Assembly (NCBI RefSeq): GCF_947489355.1
Contig: NZ_CANLDD010000040.1
Span: 1-43,329, forward strand
Source: an uncultured Microbulbifer sp.
Lineage (GTDB): Bacteria; Pseudomonadota; Gammaproteobacteria; Pseudomonadales; Cellvibrionaceae
Direction: 5' to 3'
Length of the DNA: 43,329 nucleotides
Shown here: positions 1 to 6,518 of the stretch, piece by piece
Numbering within the stretch: the stretch's first letter is position 1
Layout: each line of letters starts with the position of its first letter
Made by a program: the position numbers and the translations under genes
The notes under the pieces: model-generated
Database searches by the model: none
What the model was told of the DNA's origin: nothing
The model's input: only the letters and a program-made list of their open reading frames with translations

Positions 1-297
1 TTTCAGGCTCTTTGCAAAGTACGCCGCGGCTTTTTTTAAGATTGCCAGTTCCTCTGCCTGCTCCGCCAGCTGCCGTTTCAGCCGGGCATTCTCAGCCGTT
101 AGCTGTTTCTCGGCATCTCCTCGATCCTGGTGTAATCTAGCCTTACTCCGCCAGCCGTAGATCTGGGAGGCATGCAGGCCGAGCTGTTTGGCTGCAGCGC
201 TTACGCCCACCTTAGCCGCCAGCGCCAGGGCCTCTGACCTGTACTCCTCGGAGTATTGCTTGCGAGTGGTTTTGGTTGATTTCTTTGGTCTTGCCAT
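1..297 (-). CDS. IS3-family transposase OrfA (partial, C-terminus off window)
   Basis: Ninety-nine residues are visible, starting MARPKKSTKTTRKQYSEEY. Residues 12-55 form the helix-turn-helix typical of IS3/IS911 OrfA: an EEYRSEALALA helix, then VSAAAKQLGLHASQIYGWR. They are followed by a leucine-zipper-like segment (LTAENARLKRQLAEQ, about residues 67-95). This protein binds the IS ends and regulates transposition. In the family a frameshift normally joins it to the DDE-domain OrfB, which would lie to the left of the window. The reading frame is open to position 1, and no disabling mutation is visible in the part present. Confidence 0.85.
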   Translation of the reverse strand, partial: MARPKKSTKTTRKQYSEEYRSEALALAAKVGVSAAAKQLGLHASQIYGWRSKARLHQDRGDAEKQLTAENARLKRQLAEQAEELAILKKAAAYFAKSLK

Positions 298-359
298 AGG
301 TCACCTCTGTCGCGTAGTTTATCGCTTAAGAGAGTGTCCGTCGTTGGTGGGCAAGATCA
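1..359 (-). mobile_element. End of an IS3-family insertion sequence (continues off the left edge)
   Basis: The leftward orfA-type transposase gene (1-297) is preceded by about 60 bases of non-coding DNA. Read on the minus strand, this begins with TGATCTTGCCCACC at about 359 and contains a GGACACTCT stretch. A terminus starting with TG and carrying a GGACACT motif is usual for IS3-family ends, so the inner terminus is placed near 359. The other end lies outside the window, so the inverted-repeat partner and target duplication cannot be checked. The element stops only about 28 bases from the 3' end of the next gene. Confidence 0.6.
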
Positions 360-387
360 GACCTCCTGTTGCCAGTTTTGCCAGTGC

Positions 388-1866
388 TTAAACTTTGCCT
401 GACACATCAGGTTCCTGAACACTAGCGCCTGGCTTTTTATAAATAAGTGAGCCATTTTTAAGCGTAGCCCTATTGTTCTGCCCCAGGATAATTGAAATCT
501 TCCTACTGAATACACCAAAATGAGCGTTATAACCCTGCTCATCTTTCAATAGAGCCCCTTTAAGTTTGCCCCAATCTATTTTTACCTGGCCATTGGTAAT
601 ATAAATTTTATGTTCCGGCCAGCCTTTATTATTTCTGTAAGTCCCTAACAAATTAGACGGCAACTCATCAGCTTGTACTATCAGGTCACTATCAGGCGCA
701 TCCATCAGCTCCGCTTTGATCGATTCCGCTAAACGTTTCGATTCCTGCTCCAGTAATTCATAACGATTGCTTTTCTCAAGCACAGAATTATAAGCATAGT
801 TAGCAATCACATGGGGCAGAGTGAACGCAATATCTTGATTGGTAAAGGCTATGACCCCTATTTCTCGCTCGGGCATAAAGGACACATGTATACTGTAGCC
901 ACCGTAATTACCAAACCTCGTCAATAGGGCTTCACCATTGTATTCCGCCACATCCCATCCCAATGTATAGCCATCACGCGCATAAGTGAAATAGGTTCTT
1001 TTTTGAGCGACCTGTTTATCGTGCATTTTCTCAAAAATATCGCCTTTGGATAATTTTGAGGCATCCTGGTTGATATTGGTTTTCAGCCAGGCAGCAAGGT
1101 CGCTTGCTGTAGAAACCAGACCGCCTGCAGGGTGCATGGTGGCATTTGTTTTGTGGTGCCCATAATCAAAAACACCACCGTCTTTTGCAGTGGTAATTGC
1201 AGGCAATATATTCGTAACCCCAGAAATATTTGCAGTTGTAGCACTCATACCTAAAGGCTTGGTAATATACAATGAGATGAGCTCAGCCCAGTGTTTGCCC
1301 ATAACAGACTCAGCAAGCATTGAAGCCACAATTGGCCCCGTATTTGAATATCTAAACTGATGGTCCGGCGCAACAAGCATATGCTCATTTAAAGCTCTGG
1401 TTAACTCAAGCTGATCGGCGTAACCAAGAAATGCCGTTTTAAAGGTAAATGGAACACTCGTAAAACCGGATGTATGTGTAAGCAGTTGTTCCACTGTAAT
1501 TTTGTTAGCGTCAATCTTTCCGCTGGTAATTAGGGTAGGATCATAATAGGATATGGGTTTACTTAAATCTATTCTTTCTGCATCATGAAGAATAGCCAAT
1601 AATGTGCCAGTCAATGCCTTAGTATGAGACGCGATAAGAATTGGGGTGTCTTTGCTTAACTGGCGATCACCTTTTGAATAAGTGTCGAAAAAAGAAAGTC
1701 CATCTGAATCTACAAGTGCAACAAAATAAGAACCCGTTAAATTATTTTTATCAATCAGTTCTTTTAAAGTAGATGACACATCTGATTTCACTTTATCGTT
1801 ACCTGCAAAGCAGTCATAAGCAGCCACAGACAAAGCTGCCACACATAATAGCACTTTCCAATTCAT
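388..1866 (-). CDS. Exported serine hydrolase, class C beta-lactamase / penicillin-binding family
   Basis: The 492-residue protein has an N-terminal signal sequence (MNWKVLLCVAALSVAA, cleavage near residue 21). Its fold matches the class C beta-lactamase/DD-peptidase-like hydrolases. Visible motifs are the nucleophile S80-H-T-K83, HTSGF at 131-135, and Y173-S-N175. A GGYSIHVSF segment probably takes the place of the KTG box. The last 100 residues resemble the extra C-terminal domain seen in many such esterases or peptidases. Substrate is unknown; members include beta-lactamases, D-amino-peptide hydrolases and esterases, and beta-lactam resistance should not be assumed. The gene is more AT-rich than its neighbours and lies between an IS end and a perfect inverted repeat, which suggests horizontal acquisition. 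Start ATG at 1866. Confidence 0.85.
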   Translation of the reverse strand: MNWKVLLCVAALSVAAYDCFAGNDKVKSDVSSTLKELIDKNNLTGSYFVALVDSDGLSFFDTYSKGDRQLSKDTPILIASHTKALTGTLLAILHDAERIDLSKPISYYDPTLITSGKIDANKITVEQLLTHTSGFTSVPFTFKTAFLGYADQLELTRALNEHMLVAPDHQFRYSNTGPIVASMLAESVMGKHWAELISLYITKPLGMSATTANISGVTNILPAITTAKDGGVFDYGHHKTNATMHPAGGLVSTASDLAAWLKTNINQDASKLSKGDIFEKMHDKQVAQKRTYFTYARDGYTLGWDVAEYNGEALLTRFGNYGGYSIHVSFMPEREIGVIAFTNQDIAFTLPHVIANYAYNSVLEKSNRYELLEQESKRLAESIKAELMDAPDSDLIVQADELPSNLLGTYRNNKGWPEHKIYITNGQVKIDWGKLKGALLKDEQGYNAHFGVFSRKISIILGQNNRATLKNGSLIYKKPGASVQEPDVSGKV

Positions 1867-1946
1867 GGATATTTCCCGTTTTTTTACTTTTTTAAGTGAA
1901 ACTGGAAGGCAAAAACACCTGTAATTCCTTCACCTCACTATCATTC

Positions 1947-2003
1947 CATTAAGGGGTTCTCTATAAATTAAGTTTTCCTTAATTTATAGAGAACCCCTTA
2001 ATG
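1947..2003. repeat. Perfect 26-bp inverted repeat with 5-base loop
   Basis: The left arm (1947-1972) and right arm (1978-2003) are exact reverse complements, separated by TTTTC. The arms contain AAGGGGTTCTCTATAAATT. The structure lies 9 bases beyond the stop of the sigma-operon's last gene and about 80 bases upstream of the serine hydrolase. No U-run follows the stem on either strand, so it is not a classic intrinsic terminator. It could still block transcription, or be two facing transposon ends left after excision. Confidence 0.9.
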
Positions 2004-2011
2004 CTCAAGGC

Positions 2012-2386
2012 TTAGTGACGGGCAGCAAGAATACCGCCGGCCATAACCACCAGAGAGGAGAGCATCCCCATACCAACCAGACTGTAAAGGCTGATAGATT
2101 GTCGGGCGGCTTCGCTCAATACCTCTCCAAAGGGAAACTGCCAGGCAACAATACCGGAGGCAGCCAGCACAGCGAGATACTGGAATCCACTGGCACGGCG
2201 CTCAGCACGCCTTGATGACACCGGCAACTCGGCCATCACCCGGTCACAGAAGCCATTGTCATCCAGGTAGGGCTCCCCGAGTTGCAGCTGTTCACTCAAC
2301 CAGGCATCGAACACCGGATCTTTGCCCTCTATAGCTGTATCGCGCAAAGCGCTGCCCTTTCTGTGATGTTGTTCAAAATTAACCAT
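2012..2386 (-). CDS. Small membrane protein, possible anti-sigma factor
   Basis: The 124-residue protein has a charged N-terminal half of about 65 residues. Two hydrophobic segments follow (around residues 68-84 and 98-121), ending ILAARH. It overlaps the 3' end of the ECF sigma gene by 8 bases and has a strong ribosome-binding site (AGGAGG) just before its ATG. A small membrane protein translationally coupled downstream of an ECF sigma factor is the usual setting for an anti-sigma factor. No zinc-binding HxxxCxxC motif is present, and the family is not recognised from sequence, so this role rests on position. Confidence 0.6.
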   Translation of the reverse strand: MVNFEQHHRKGSALRDTAIEGKDPVFDAWLSEQLQLGEPYLDDNGFCDRVMAELPVSSRRAERRASGFQYLAVLAASGIVAWQFPFGEVLSEAARQSISLYSLVGMGMLSSLVVMAGGILAARH

Positions 2387-2933
2387 TGACCACCTCCTCG
2401 TGCCAAGGTTGCAGCAAGCTGCGCAGCTTGGCCCTGGCGCGATTGATATGAGATTTTACCGTACCCAGTGGCAACTTCATGATATTCGCCGTTTCTTCAT
2501 GAGAAAAACCCCGCTGCAGGGATAAGTGTATGGCTTGGCGTTGCACATCACTGAGTGATTCCATGGCGGAGTCAAGGTCCCTGGCCATAGCCAATTGCTG
2601 GGCTTCCTCCACACTTTCATCAGCCTGGGCCTTATCTACTGCTTCCTGATCCACTTCCGGCGTATTCTTACGCTTGTGACTCATAACAAGATTGTAGGCA
2701 ATACGGTACAGCCAGGTGCTGAAACGGGCATCTCCCCGAAATGCCGGCAACGCTTTGTAGGCCTTGATAAATGCCTCCTGAGCCATATCGTCTGCCAGGC
2801 CCTGGTCACCACCACACAGCTGCCGGAGCGAGAATCGCAGCTGAGACTGATAGCGGCGAACCAGCTGCGCGTAGGCCCGCTGGTCCCCGTTTTCGACGGC
2901 GCGTCTGATCAGCCCCTCATCATCGAGGTCCAT
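2379..2933 (-). CDS. ECF-type RNA polymerase sigma factor
   Basis: The 184-residue protein has sigma region 2 at about residues 20-90 (ADDMAQEAFIKAYKALPAF, then FSTWLYRIAYNLVMSHKRK) and region 4 at about residues 125-178. Region 4 ends with the helix-turn-helix HEETANIMKLPLGTVKSHI. Only regions 2 and 4 are present, as expected for group 4 (ECF) sigma factors, which redirect RNA polymerase to envelope-stress or other specialised promoters. It lies 11 bases downstream of a DUF6249 membrane protein gene and overlaps a small membrane protein gene. The three probably form one regulatory unit. The signal and target promoters cannot be read from the window. Confidence 0.93.
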   Translation of the reverse strand: MDLDDEGLIRRAVENGDQRAYAQLVRRYQSQLRFSLRQLCGGDQGLADDMAQEAFIKAYKALPAFRGDARFSTWLYRIAYNLVMSHKRKNTPEVDQEAVDKAQADESVEEAQQLAMARDLDSAMESLSDVQRQAIHLSLQRGFSHEETANIMKLPLGTVKSHINRARAKLRSLLQPWHEEVVNG

Positions 2934-2944
2934 ATTCGCTGTCC

Positions 2945-3742
2945 TTACGCCTGCTTGTTATCCAGCTTCCAGTTGATAAAGCGGGCCAGACCGATAAAGA
3001 GAGGGATCACTCCCAGACTACCCACTTCGATACCCGCCAAGGCTGTAAGGCATATAAATACCGCCGAGCCAATTGCTATTAGGGTGATACCCCGGTCTTT
3101 AGGGCTCCCCGGACTATTGCCATCCAGGGCATCAAACAACTCCGGCGGAACATCCCGGCCCTCTGCCACCATACGGTTGATGTTGTCCATCAACAGTTGC
3201 TTCTTGCGATAGCTATTATGGGTGACCAACCACACAATCAACACCGGCATACCAAAAACACAGAGCAGGGCAACGATTGGTATCAACAATTCATCTAGCT
3301 GCTCAACCTCGTGATCTCTAAACCAGTGGCTGGAAGAGTGGTCGTAACGCCGGGAAAGGCCGATTTCCACATTCTCCGGGACACTGTCAAGCGCCTCCTC
3401 AACCACCTGACCGCGCTCATCGAGAATCCCCTTGCGTTCGAGTTTCTCAATAATGCGCTGGCTTAGTGGACCACCGAATTCCTCACCAAGATCCACCTGA
3501 ACCTCACTGCGCTCACCATCCTCTCCACGGGTTTTAATCGTGAGCACACCATTTTCATCACGCAGGATACGCACGCGCGACGCGGCCTCCGGGGCTTCAA
3601 TGTCCACTGCAGGAGGGGCTGGAGGCTCCGGCATAGTGGCGGTATTCTCCTGTGCCCAACTGCCCTGGGCGACAAATAAGGCTGCTACTGCCATGAACCA
3701 ATGGGTGCCTGCCCGCACCGAAAAGATAGTTCTCGCTTTCAT
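2945..3742 (-). CDS. DUF6249-type exported membrane protein
   Basis: The 265-residue protein has a signal sequence (MKARTIFSVRAGTHWF to about residue 31) and a proline/acid-rich region. A periplasmic part of about 100 residues comes next. The C-terminal half has one hydrophobic segment (LIPIVALLCVFGMPVLIVWL) and a hydrophobic hairpin (about residues 215-258), resembling the DUF6249 domain. An in-frame TTG lies 51 bases upstream, but the ATG at 3742 gives a proper signal sequence and was chosen. It is the first or second gene of the leftward ECF sigma operon. It may sense or transmit the signal to the sigma factor; this is inference from position only. Confidence 0.75.
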   Translation of the reverse strand: MKARTIFSVRAGTHWFMAVAALFVAQGSWAQENTATMPEPPAPPAVDIEAPEAASRVRILRDENGVLTIKTRGEDGERSEVQVDLGEEFGGPLSQRIIEKLERKGILDERGQVVEEALDSVPENVEIGLSRRYDHSSSHWFRDHEVEQLDELLIPIVALLCVFGMPVLIVWLVTHNSYRKKQLLMDNINRMVAEGRDVPPELFDALDGNSPGSPKDRGITLIAIGSAVFICLTALAGIEVGSLGVIPLFIGLARFINWKLDNKQA

Positions 3743-3812
3743 TTTTTGCTCTCTAATCGTTCTCTTTACTCGCGTTGTTGCACAGTCAGGCAAGTGTCAA
3801 ATCCCGCTGCCG

Positions 3813-4109
3813 TTACATGACCGTGAGCCGGCCTTTTGAGTAAGGACCCGGTGTTGCACCGCGCAGGGGCTTGTCCTCGGCGATTCGCACCGGATAGGGG
3901 AAACCGCTACCCTGGAAAATATGCTTGGCTCGCCATTTATTAAGCTTGAACATAAAGTGCTGGTCGATCTTCTCAGTAAGCTCCCGGTTGATCTTCTCCA
4001 TCGAGAAACCCAATTCCGCCGCCCTACTCTGACCAACTGGCAATCCACCTAATATCAACACCAACATGGCGCAAAACTGTACCTTCCGGAATGATACCGC
4101 AGTGAACAT
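3813..4109 (-). CDS. Small exported protein of unknown function
   Basis: The 98-residue protein starts MFTAVSFRKVQFCAMLVLIL and has a predicted signal-peptide cleavage after SRAA (about residue 30). The mature part is basic (KINRELTEKIDQHF, FKLNKWRAKHIF) and has no recognised domain. The ATG at 4109 was chosen because GGAGG sits 6 bases upstream of it. An in-frame ATG 66 bases further up has no such site. The gene is 70 bases upstream of the DUF6249 gene and may be the first gene of the ECF sigma operon. Confidence 0.6.
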   Translation of the reverse strand: MFTAVSFRKVQFCAMLVLILGGLPVGQSRAAELGFSMEKINRELTEKIDQHFMFKLNKWRAKHIFQGSGFPYPVRIAEDKPLRGATPGPYSKGRLTVM

Positions 4110-4549
4110 TGTGACCTCCAGATCGTTTTTTCTTGTACACCTCTGAGACGGGGTCAGGCATGGCTTTGGATGCAATAAACTATAATTTTTCCTTTAGTCT
4201 ATTAGGGGAAATAATGTTCCAGCCAGAATGAGTTCAATAGCATAATAATCGAGCCGACCTTCTGCTGAGCGCATGCCATTGAGTGAGGTAATTTCAGCCC
4301 AGTTACCTCAGCATATCTGGCCAGTACAGTGAGAACCTCTCGCTAGATGCCTCCACTGTGGCATACTTTGCCAATGCGCAGCAGCAGTCTGGATAGGGCC
4401 TGAGGAGTTCCCTGTGCTCCACCTCTGTTGATCTGCTTTTTAAGTGGTTTATAAGAGGTTTGGGCAGCACCTGATGTGCAATGCAATCCTGGGATGGTGA
4501 ATCCACTACATGGAATAAGTAATGGCAGATACAGAGGGCAGTTAAAATA
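4110..4549. other. Intergenic region between divergent genes
   Basis: No gene is supported in these 440 bases. The region should hold the promoters of the leftward ECF sigma operon and the rightward LysE-type gene. AT-rich DNA at about 4180-4200 could contribute to the leftward promoter. The only clear structure is the dyad at 4284-4310, listed separately. Confidence 0.5.
4284..4310. repeat. 8-bp perfect dyad TGAGGTAA-N11-TTACCTCA
   Basis: The arms (4284-4291 and 4303-4310) are exact reverse complements with an 11-base spacer. The arrangement would suit a dimeric regulator contacting two turns of DNA, or a small hairpin. It lies in the divergent intergenic region, about 240 bases from the nearest start codon. 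No regulator is assigned. Confidence 0.4.
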
Positions 4550-5167
4550 ATGGATTTACTCGGCTGGTTATCTCTTGCAGGTATCTGCGCGCTCGGGGCC
4601 ATGTCGCCCGGTCCCAGCCTCCTGATCGTGTTGCGCAGTGCCGCTTCCGGCTGGCGCCAGGGACTTGCCTGCGCCATTGCCCATGGCGCCGGTGTCGCAA
4701 TTTATGCCACACTGACCGCTTTCGGCCTGGCAGTACTCATTACCCGCTCGGGGCTTTTATTTGGCATCCTGCAATGGGCCGGTGCCGCCATGCTGGTGTA
4801 TCTGGGCTGGAAAGCCCTGAGCGGCCCCACCCTGGGTTCCCATGCCGTCAATCTGGAAACCAATCACCAGAGTCTCAGGCGCTCGATCGCCCAGGGTTTC
4901 GGCGTTGCCTTTTTTAATCCCAAAATTGCTGTTTTCTTCACCGCCTTGTTCAGCCAGTTCGTATCAGAGCAACAGGCATTGGCAACCAAACTGGGTATGG
5001 CCACGTTGGTGGCCGGAGTGGATGCACTTTGGTACTGCATCATTGCGTTGACTGTTCACGCCAGCCGCAAGCGACAACTGGTGAGTAAACCTCTGGGACA
5101 ACGCATACAACAATTGTTTGGTTTGCTACTAATTGCCCTTGCCGCACGGCTTCTGCTCTCTGTTTAA
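4550..5167 (+). CDS. LysE/RhtB-family amino-acid exporter
   Basis: The 205-residue protein has about six hydrophobic segments and the family's N-terminal signature GAMSPGPSLLIVLRSA (about residues 16-31). The inner segment GFGVAFFNPKIAVFFTALF matches the conserved N-P-K motif after the third helix. LysE/RhtB proteins are inner-membrane secondary transporters that export amino acids or derivatives, using the proton gradient. Length is usual for the family (about 205-210). The substrate cannot be deduced. The gene appears monocistronic. Confidence 0.9.
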   Translation: MDLLGWLSLAGICALGAMSPGPSLLIVLRSAASGWRQGLACAIAHGAGVAIYATLTAFGLAVLITRSGLLFGILQWAGAAMLVYLGWKALSGPTLGSHAVNLETNHQSLRRSIAQGFGVAFFNPKIAVFFTALFSQFVSEQQALATKLGMATLVAGVDALWYCIIALTVHASRKRQLVSKPLGQRIQQLFGLLLIALAARLLLSV

Positions 5168-5478
5168 CATTCTGCAAGACTACCGATTGCCCTTTACTGA
5201 CCCGGTCGGCGAAACGCACCGGCACCTTTGTAGCTTGCGCTCGCAGAATGCACCCACCGGTGGCGCAATTTTACTGATCCGAAAGCCTGTTTAGCTTATT
5301 GGACTGTCAAGGGATATTGCAGCCTATTCCTCAGGCACCAATCCACTTTCGCTCCAGCAATAGCATCATTCACGGCTGTCCCTTTTTTAAATTGGCTGTT
5401 GACACTGAATATTTATACAGCTAATGTACGCCCATACAAATAACCTGAACTGTCTGCAAGACAAGTGGGAGTCATATC
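5168..5478. other. Intergenic region with the yebG promoter
   Basis: The first 200 bases show no recognisable gene or strong hairpin. The last 80 bases contain the -35 element, the LexA-like box and the ribosome-binding site of the yebG-like gene. Confidence 0.5.
5399..5427 (+). promoter_or_regulatory. Promoter with LexA (SOS) box for yebG
   Basis: A perfect -35 hexamer TTGACA (5399-5404) is followed after 17 bases by a weak -10, TAATGT (5422-5427). The 16-base sequence CTGAATATTTATACAG (5405-5420) fills the spacer. It matches the gammaproteobacterial LexA box CTGT-N8-ACAG except for the fourth base, and its AT-rich alternating centre is typical. LexA bound here would cover the promoter. The downstream gene is a YebG homologue, a known SOS gene in E. 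coli, which supports the call. Confidence 0.75.
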
Positions 5479-5778
5479 ATGGCCGTAGTAGCTGTTTGGA
5501 AATGTGATCGAGACGGAGCAATGTTTGACAATAAAAAAGACGCTGAAGAACACGACAAAATGCTGGAACTGGCTGCCAATATTACCGCGCTGATTGAGCG
5601 CCATATTGAGGGCATCAATGAACAGGCCGGTGAAGAGATAGGCTTGTTACTGGCCAAGCGTCGCGACGCGTTGGCCAAGGCCTGCAAGGGCAAACCGGAA
5701 GCTCTGCTGGAACAAAAAGAGAACGGTGCGCATGAAGGCGGAGAGGAAACCGTTACCCCTTTTGTGGCAAATCAGTAG
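5479..5778 (+). CDS. yebG: YebG-family SOS-response protein
   Basis: The 99-residue protein starts MAVVAVWKCDRDGAMFDNKK. It contains the YebG pattern: a short beta-like N-terminus, a K-K-(D/E)-A-x-x-(H/Y)-DKMLE segment (about residues 20-32), then helical and acidic parts. In E. coli YebG is a small DNA-damage-induced, LexA-controlled protein of unclear biochemical role. The LexA-like box 60-75 bases upstream supports the same control here. GGGAG lies 7 bases before the ATG. An intrinsic terminator follows. Confidence 0.85.
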   Translation: MAVVAVWKCDRDGAMFDNKKDAEEHDKMLELAANITALIERHIEGINEQAGEEIGLLLAKRRDALAKACKGKPEALLEQKENGAHEGGEETVTPFVANQ

Positions 5779-5805
5779 GCACTTGTATTTTTATCCCTGT
5801 ACTCT

Positions 5806-5828
5806 GCCCGGTTCTACCGGGCTTTTTT
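5806..5828 (+). terminator. Intrinsic terminator of yebG
   Basis: The stem GCCCGG (5806-5811) / CCGGGC (5817-5822) has a 5-base loop and is followed by six T (5823-5828). It lies 28 bases after the yebG stop. Confidence 0.9.
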
Positions 5829-5907
5829 ATCACCAGCAGATCCTGCGCCTGTAACCAGTCCTCAAGTGCGATTGCACCCAGCTCCCGGACAACGGCAAAA
5901 CGCCAGT

Positions 5908-6303
5908 TTACATCGCCATCACAGCTATAACGATATTGATGATCGCCAGAACCAGTATCACCACCCAGCTGATCAGCGTGCCCCAGAAACGCCCCATATG
6001 GGCTCCGCCCTTGCCTGCCGACAGACCATAGGCATGACAGACTCTGGACAAAAGAAATGCACTGCCAAAAAAATGCAACCACATTCGAGCCAGACCGCTC
6101 AGCTCGGCGACCAGCAACAACAGTAGTGCTATGGGGATATATTCGATGGCATTGGCATGCACTCTCACGCGAATCTCATTGAACAGATCATTCCCGGTGC
6201 CCATTCCGAGCTTTTTCGTGCGCCGAAACTGCACCACCCTAACGGCAAGATAGATGATTAAAATTGCGCAGAGACCGGTATAAAGGGCTGTTACATTCGC
6301 CAT
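5908..6303 (-). CDS. MAPEG-family integral membrane protein
   Basis: The 131-residue protein has four hydrophobic helices and the MAPEG pattern: RRTKKLGMGTGND, then FNEIRVRVHANAIEYIP (about residues 42-58). RVCHAYGLS follows (about residues 86-94). The conserved ERxxxAHxNxxE-like loop binds glutathione in eukaryotic relatives (microsomal glutathione transferases and leukotriene synthases). Bacterial members are usually uncharacterised, so glutathione-dependent activity is possible but unproven. Length is usual for the family. The ATG at 6303 has GGAAC/AGG upstream. The gene is convergent with yebG. Confidence 0.88.
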   Translation of the reverse strand: MANVTALYTGLCAILIIYLAVRVVQFRRTKKLGMGTGNDLFNEIRVRVHANAIEYIPIALLLLLVAELSGLARMWLHFFGSAFLLSRVCHAYGLSAGKGGAHMGRFWGTLISWVVILVLAIINIVIAVMAM

Positions 6304-6450
6304 CCTGTTGTTCCTTTTTTCTTATTGAGCCGCTGATCCACTATATCGCTCTAATCTGTTCACCAGCCACACAAATACTATCCAAGTGTATGACCTTTTG
6401 GCGCATTATGCCGTTGGCAAATGACACCGTACTATCTGAAATATTCCACC

Positions 6451-6478
6451 AAAAAAAGAGCGGGCCTATTGCCCGCTC
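6451..6478 (-). terminator. Intrinsic terminator of the amidohydrolase operon
   Basis: On the minus strand the stem GAGCGGGC (6478-6471) / GCCCGCTC (6465-6458) has a 5-base loop and runs into seven T (6457-6451). It begins 40 bases after the stop of the downstream amidohydrolase gene. Confidence 0.92.
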
Positions 6479-6518
6479 CTGTCTATTGACTATCGCCGTC
6501 ATCAAATATTGCGCGCGC

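Noticed and set aside
388..1866. Calling the serine hydrolase an AmpC beta-lactamase
   Set aside because: The SxxK and YxN motifs are shared by esterases and peptidases of the same fold, the KTG box is not clear, and the protein is about 110 residues longer than AmpC.
4303..4677. Open frame of 124 codons on the minus strand before and inside the LysE-type gene
   Set aside because: It overlaps the start of a well-supported gene, has no domain and no signal features.
5753..6082. Open frame of 109 codons on the minus strand overlapping the MAPEG gene and running through the yebG terminator
   Set aside because: Its first half is the MAPEG gene in another frame, its last half includes the yebG terminator and 3' end, and no start with a ribosome-binding site exists for the non-overlapping part.
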